A DNA stretch of 21,665 nt from Lingula anatina. Its lineage: Eukaryota > Brachiopoda > Lingulata > Lingulida > Lingulidae. The notes beneath the pieces were generated by a model. The model was given only the letters and a program-made list of their open reading frames with translations. It was not told the origin of the DNA and ran no database searches. A program made the translations under genes and the position numbers. The DNA is taken from positions 1 through 21,665 of the forward strand of contig NW_019775381.1 of assembly GCF_001039355.2 (NCBI RefSeq), written 5' to 3'. Below, piece by piece: positions 18,867 through 21,665 of the stretch; position 1 is the first letter of the stretch; the number at the start of each line of letters is the position of its first letter.

Positions 18867-19779
18867 AGTCCTTAAGATAATTGGGCTTTCTGCACTCCCG
18901 TTTTGGTCTTATTGTTTGTGGAATTTCTTTTCCAGTCTTATTAGAATCTGCAGTTTCCACAGTTTTTGTTTCAGTCAGTTCATTAGCATTCGCAGTACTG
19001 TGGTAATTCTCACACTGTTTTGTAACATTGTCACTTGGAGTATACATAGGATTCTGACAGTCCTGTAGTTTTCCACTAGTTGGAAATTCACTGTTCATCA
19101 TACGTGATGGAGATTTATCACGAATGTAGGGTTCAATTTTCGTTGGACGAATGTGTGTTCTATTCCTTCTATAGGTAGCTCCATCCTGGGCTTTGACCTG
19201 GTAACTATGTTCATCACACGTGTCCAATACTTTTCCTAAAATCCATTGTTGATTTTGTTTTTGTTCAAAGTATACATTTTGCCCTATTTTGAGCTTAGGC
19301 AGGTCACGCGCACTCTTATCATGGTATTTCTTCACAGATTTGTTTCTTTTGTTGAACTTTTCTAACACCTGAGGATCCTTGCTTTTCTTAGCAACTGACG
19401 GTAAGAATGTACGTCCTGGCTTTCCAAACACCATTTGGTATGGGCTCAGCCCAGTTTCTTGTCTTGGTACATTTCTTAGTTCTAATAGAGCTTCAAACTG
19501 ATCCTCATTGTTTTTAACGCATTTGTACATAAGGTGTTTTACAGTTTTTACTGCCGATTCAGCCTTTCCGTTTGCTCTTGGGTAGTGTGGGCTTGATTTT
19601 ATGTGTCTTATACCCCATTTCTTCGTGAATTGGTCAAACACACTTGACGCAAACTGCGGCCCACCATCGGATACCAAGGTGATCGGGACACCATATCTCG
19701 CAAAATGCTTCTTCAGAATCGCGATAACCACATTGGAAGTAGTAGTGCTCAGATAGTCTACTTCTATAAAATTGCTGTA
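18850..19779 (-). pseudogene. integrase core and C-terminal part of gypsy pol
   Basis: In the same frame as the segment upstream but separated from it by the TAA at 19780-19782, where a Tyr is usual (context VTVD-stop-YSNFIEV). It encodes the rest of the integrase: the second catalytic Asp in LVSDGGPQF, and the catalytic Glu in NGKAESAVK; the first Asp is in the preceding segment (GLDLFE). The DDE triad is therefore complete apart from the stop. A C-terminal region with an SH3-like segment (IGQNVYFEQK) and a low-complexity polar tail follows, ending at 18850. The enzyme inserts element cDNA into the host chromosome. Confidence 0.85.
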
Positions 19780-21210
19780 TTAATCAACTGTCACAAGGTT
19801 ATTTCTACCTTTGATTTCAAACAAATCTAAACCAACTTTCTGCCATGCACTCGTTCCTCGGTCATGCTGATTAAGAAGGTTTTTACTGGTTCTTGGCTTC
19901 ATTTCTTGACATGCCTCACAGTTATCAGCCAACTGTTTAATCTCGGCATTCATACTCGGCCAATATACTGTTCCCCTGGCTCTTCTTATCATTGAGTCAT
20001 AGCCACAGTGTGATTTGTGCAATCTTTTCTTAATATCTGCACGCATTGTTTTAGGAATGACTACAGCTTCCCCTTTAACAATTATGCCTTCATACAAGCT
20101 AAGTGTGTCTCTTATATCATAATATGGCTTACACACATCTGGTGTACTCACTTTTGACTCTGGCCAACCATTTTCAATAAGGTCACTTAGAACTTGCATG
20201 TCCTCATCAGCTAAGGTTGCATCACGAATGTCAATCAATCTTGCATCAGAGATATCTTCATTCACTCTGATGTCCGTGATTCTAGGTCGGTGCTCTACTA
20301 GAGAATCCAACTCTGCTTTGACACGGTCCTTCAGGGCAATTGGAATCTTGCGACATGGCAACGCTCTGGGTTTCACGTTAGGGTCAAGTGTGAGGGTTGC
20401 TTCACCAAGGTCACCGGGTGCATTCTGCTTAGATCCCACTACTTTGGCAATAAACTTGTCTTTATTCACAGTAACAAGACCAAGTTTCTGAATAGCGTTC
20501 AGTCCTAGGATAGGCTGTAACTTATTGGAGACAACTACAAAGTGCACCATTTCACTGTCACCAGTCCTTGGGTTGTGTACTAGTAAGTCAGCTTCTCCAA
20601 GGGGTTTGAGTGTAGACTCATTAAACATGTGTAAAGTCAAAGAGGATGCATGAGCCTGTGATCTTTTGACATATCTCTGATTGATAATGTTCACATCTGC
20701 TCCACTGTCCAATTGGAAATGTACCTCACAGTCTTTAACAGTCATTTGAGCTGTCAAAATATCAGTTTTTCTGTGTTTATTGACAGAGTTCACAGAATTG
20801 AGCCATCTATCTTCTTCTGCACAAGTTTCTTCCCCTGTGACGACACGCACCTTTTTACACACTACTTTGAAATGGTTCCTACCTTTGCAGCCATTGCAGG
20901 TTTTCCCCCAAGCTGGACAATCTTCCTTTCTCATATTGTGCTTGGTGTTGCAATATTTACAGAGTTTAACCTGATGTGGCTTACTGTTCTTGGCCTGCAG
21001 AGGTTTATCTTGCCTTCGCTTCTGTGGAGGTTTAGTTTGCTGGAGCTTGTTAACACTTGTCTGTGCCTGGGACATTTGCTTTGCTTGATTATTAGCTTGC
21101 TGGTAGGAGTGACAGATTTTAATGCATTTCCTGAGATCAAGGTCACCCTCTCTCAATAACAGTTGTTGCAGCTTGCCACTGGTACTGAATACTATTTTGT
21201 CCCTTATCAT
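19780..21210 (-). pseudogene. gypsy gag end-protease-integrase N-terminus, with RT/RNase H deleted
   Basis: 476 codons. Residues 1-45 continue gag (LLLREGDLDLRKCI). Two zinc knuckles lie at 84-98 (CKYC...H...C) and 105-118 (CNGCKGRNHFKVVC). The aspartic protease active site is LDSGAD at 167-172, with ILGLNAIQKLG (234-244) as the C-terminal hydrophobic motif. Residues 286-307 are the run-up to RT (KIPIALKDRVKAELDSLVE). At about 307-308 the sequence jumps to the post-RNase H region, then to the H2C2 integrase finger (HKSH at 398-401, CEAC at 431-434) and the first catalytic Asp (462). Roughly 500 residues of RT-RNase H are missing, yet the frame is kept. The segment before it (21211-21423) is in the same frame, cut by a TGA. 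Confidence 0.88.
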
Positions 21211-21423
21211 TCAGTCCTCCATTTGGCCAAAATTACAAGAAGCTGCTCTGCTTTTCAGCTCAGTTACGTACTGATCAATTGGTTCCACATACCAATTCGC
21301 ACTCGTGTATGCCACATAACTCTCGCTGACTCGGGGTCTATCTATTACTATGATCATCGCTATCACATCGCGCACCAGGCAAAATCGGTGTGGTGGCTGA
21401 TACTCTGTAATGCGATCTGACAC
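21211..21423 (-). pseudogene. gag C-terminal fragment
   Basis: Only the last ~30 residues (EPIDQYVTELK... CNFGQMED) look like Ty3/gypsy gag, where an 'E-x-I-D-Q-x-V-T-E-L' segment is common. It is in frame with the longer piece to its left, separated by a TGA at 21211-21213. The residues before it are not recognisably gag, suggesting that the element is broken near 21290-21300. Confidence 0.6.
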
Positions 21424-21665
21424 ACACCTTGAAAACGGGTAGTGTGGTCTGATATACCGGTTTATTCTGGATCCGTAGGTGCCGAGTCTGGTAGTTGGTT
21501 AGGCCTGACATGACTGATTTCATTTAGGGACCGTGGTTTCACGGGGTACTTCTTGTGGATAACGACGATTATTTGTTATGTTTATGTATAGTGGATTAGA
21601 AAGCATGGCAATAAACTGGAGAAGACCCAATTAATGTTTTTTTTTTTTTTTTTTGTTTTTTTTTT
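21424..21665. other. right end of window, nothing recognised
   Basis: No LTR copy, primer-binding site or coding domain is visible. It ends in a poly-T tract (21637 onward, with one G) preceded by an AATAAA at about 21609. Confidence 0.4.

Larger units (their letters stand above)
18003..21423 (-). mobile_element. degenerate, 5'-truncated Ty3/gypsy LTR retrotransposon
   Basis: Reading on the minus strand: end of gag, two zinc knuckles, retroviral-type aspartic protease, remnant of the RT start, then H2C2 zinc finger and integrase core, untranslated tail, polypurine tract and a candidate 3' LTR. The order protease-(RT)-integrase is that of Ty3/gypsy. RT and RNase H are deleted, two in-frame stops interrupt the frame (21211-21213 and 19780-19782), and no second LTR or primer-binding site is seen at the right, so this copy is not autonomous. 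The right boundary is uncertain: recognisable gag starts near 21290. Confidence 0.85.

Noticed and set aside
20198-21159. plus-strand frames of 97 and 148 codons, one hydrophobic
   Set aside because: Shadows of the gypsy protease/gag frame on the opposite strand.
1-21665. CRISPR arrays, bacterial operons or tRNA/rRNA genes
   Set aside because: No regularly spaced direct repeats with unique spacers, no cloverleaf-compatible box A/B pair and no rRNA-like sequence were noticed; the introns point to a eukaryotic nuclear sequence.

Overview
The window looks like nuclear DNA of an invertebrate animal, most likely a mollusc or other lophotrochozoan. It is AT-rich, has interrupted genes with GT/AG introns, many microsatellites, a GIMAP-type (AIG1) GTPase, and Ty3/gypsy and PIF/Harbinger transposon remains. 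The lineage is an inference from gene content; nothing here fixes the species.

Layout: 1-3099 is non-coding with one (CA)n tract and no gene I can support. At 3100-3117 there is a possible six-codon first exon with a good splice donor. It is phase-compatible with the large exon at 6396-7904, which encodes an AIG1/GIMAP GTPase, a linker and a C-terminal Hint (hedgehog/Hog-type) domain. That reading frame is broken by one TAA inside the GTPase domain. The proposed intron holds a (GT)n tract and an N-terminal fragment of a PIF/Harbinger-like transposon protein on the minus strand (5853-6205). Downstream, 8328-8830 is a degenerate minisatellite with a ~33-base period (66-base higher order). On the minus strand it reads, with one frameshift, as Ala/Thr-rich 11-residue repeats. 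The stretch 8830-11974 holds simple repeats only.

At 11975-13553 four exons encode the first ~234 residues of a classical membrane-anchored short-chain dehydrogenase/reductase (SDR16C/retinol-dehydrogenase-like) with a complete catalytic tetrad; its C-terminal exons are not recognisable. From 13869 to 17651 lie exons of what is probably a different gene, ending in an ALO (aldonolactone oxidase/GULO-like) C-terminus. One 243-base, phase-symmetric exon of this gene occurs twice (13921-14163 and 16662-16904), inside a ~0.7 kb duplicated block. The copies differ mainly at third codon positions, so the exon was under protein-level selection after duplication.

The right end (18003-21423) is a minus-strand Ty3/gypsy LTR retrotransposon: candidate LTR, polypurine tract, integrase, protease, zinc knuckles and the tail of gag. 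Reverse transcriptase and RNase H have been removed by an in-frame internal deletion. Two in-frame stops and a missing 5' LTR show it is a dead, 5'-truncated copy.

The most notable items are the GIMAP-Hint fusion with its single stop, the selected exon duplication, the 11-residue repeat tract, and the RT-less gag-protease-integrase frame.
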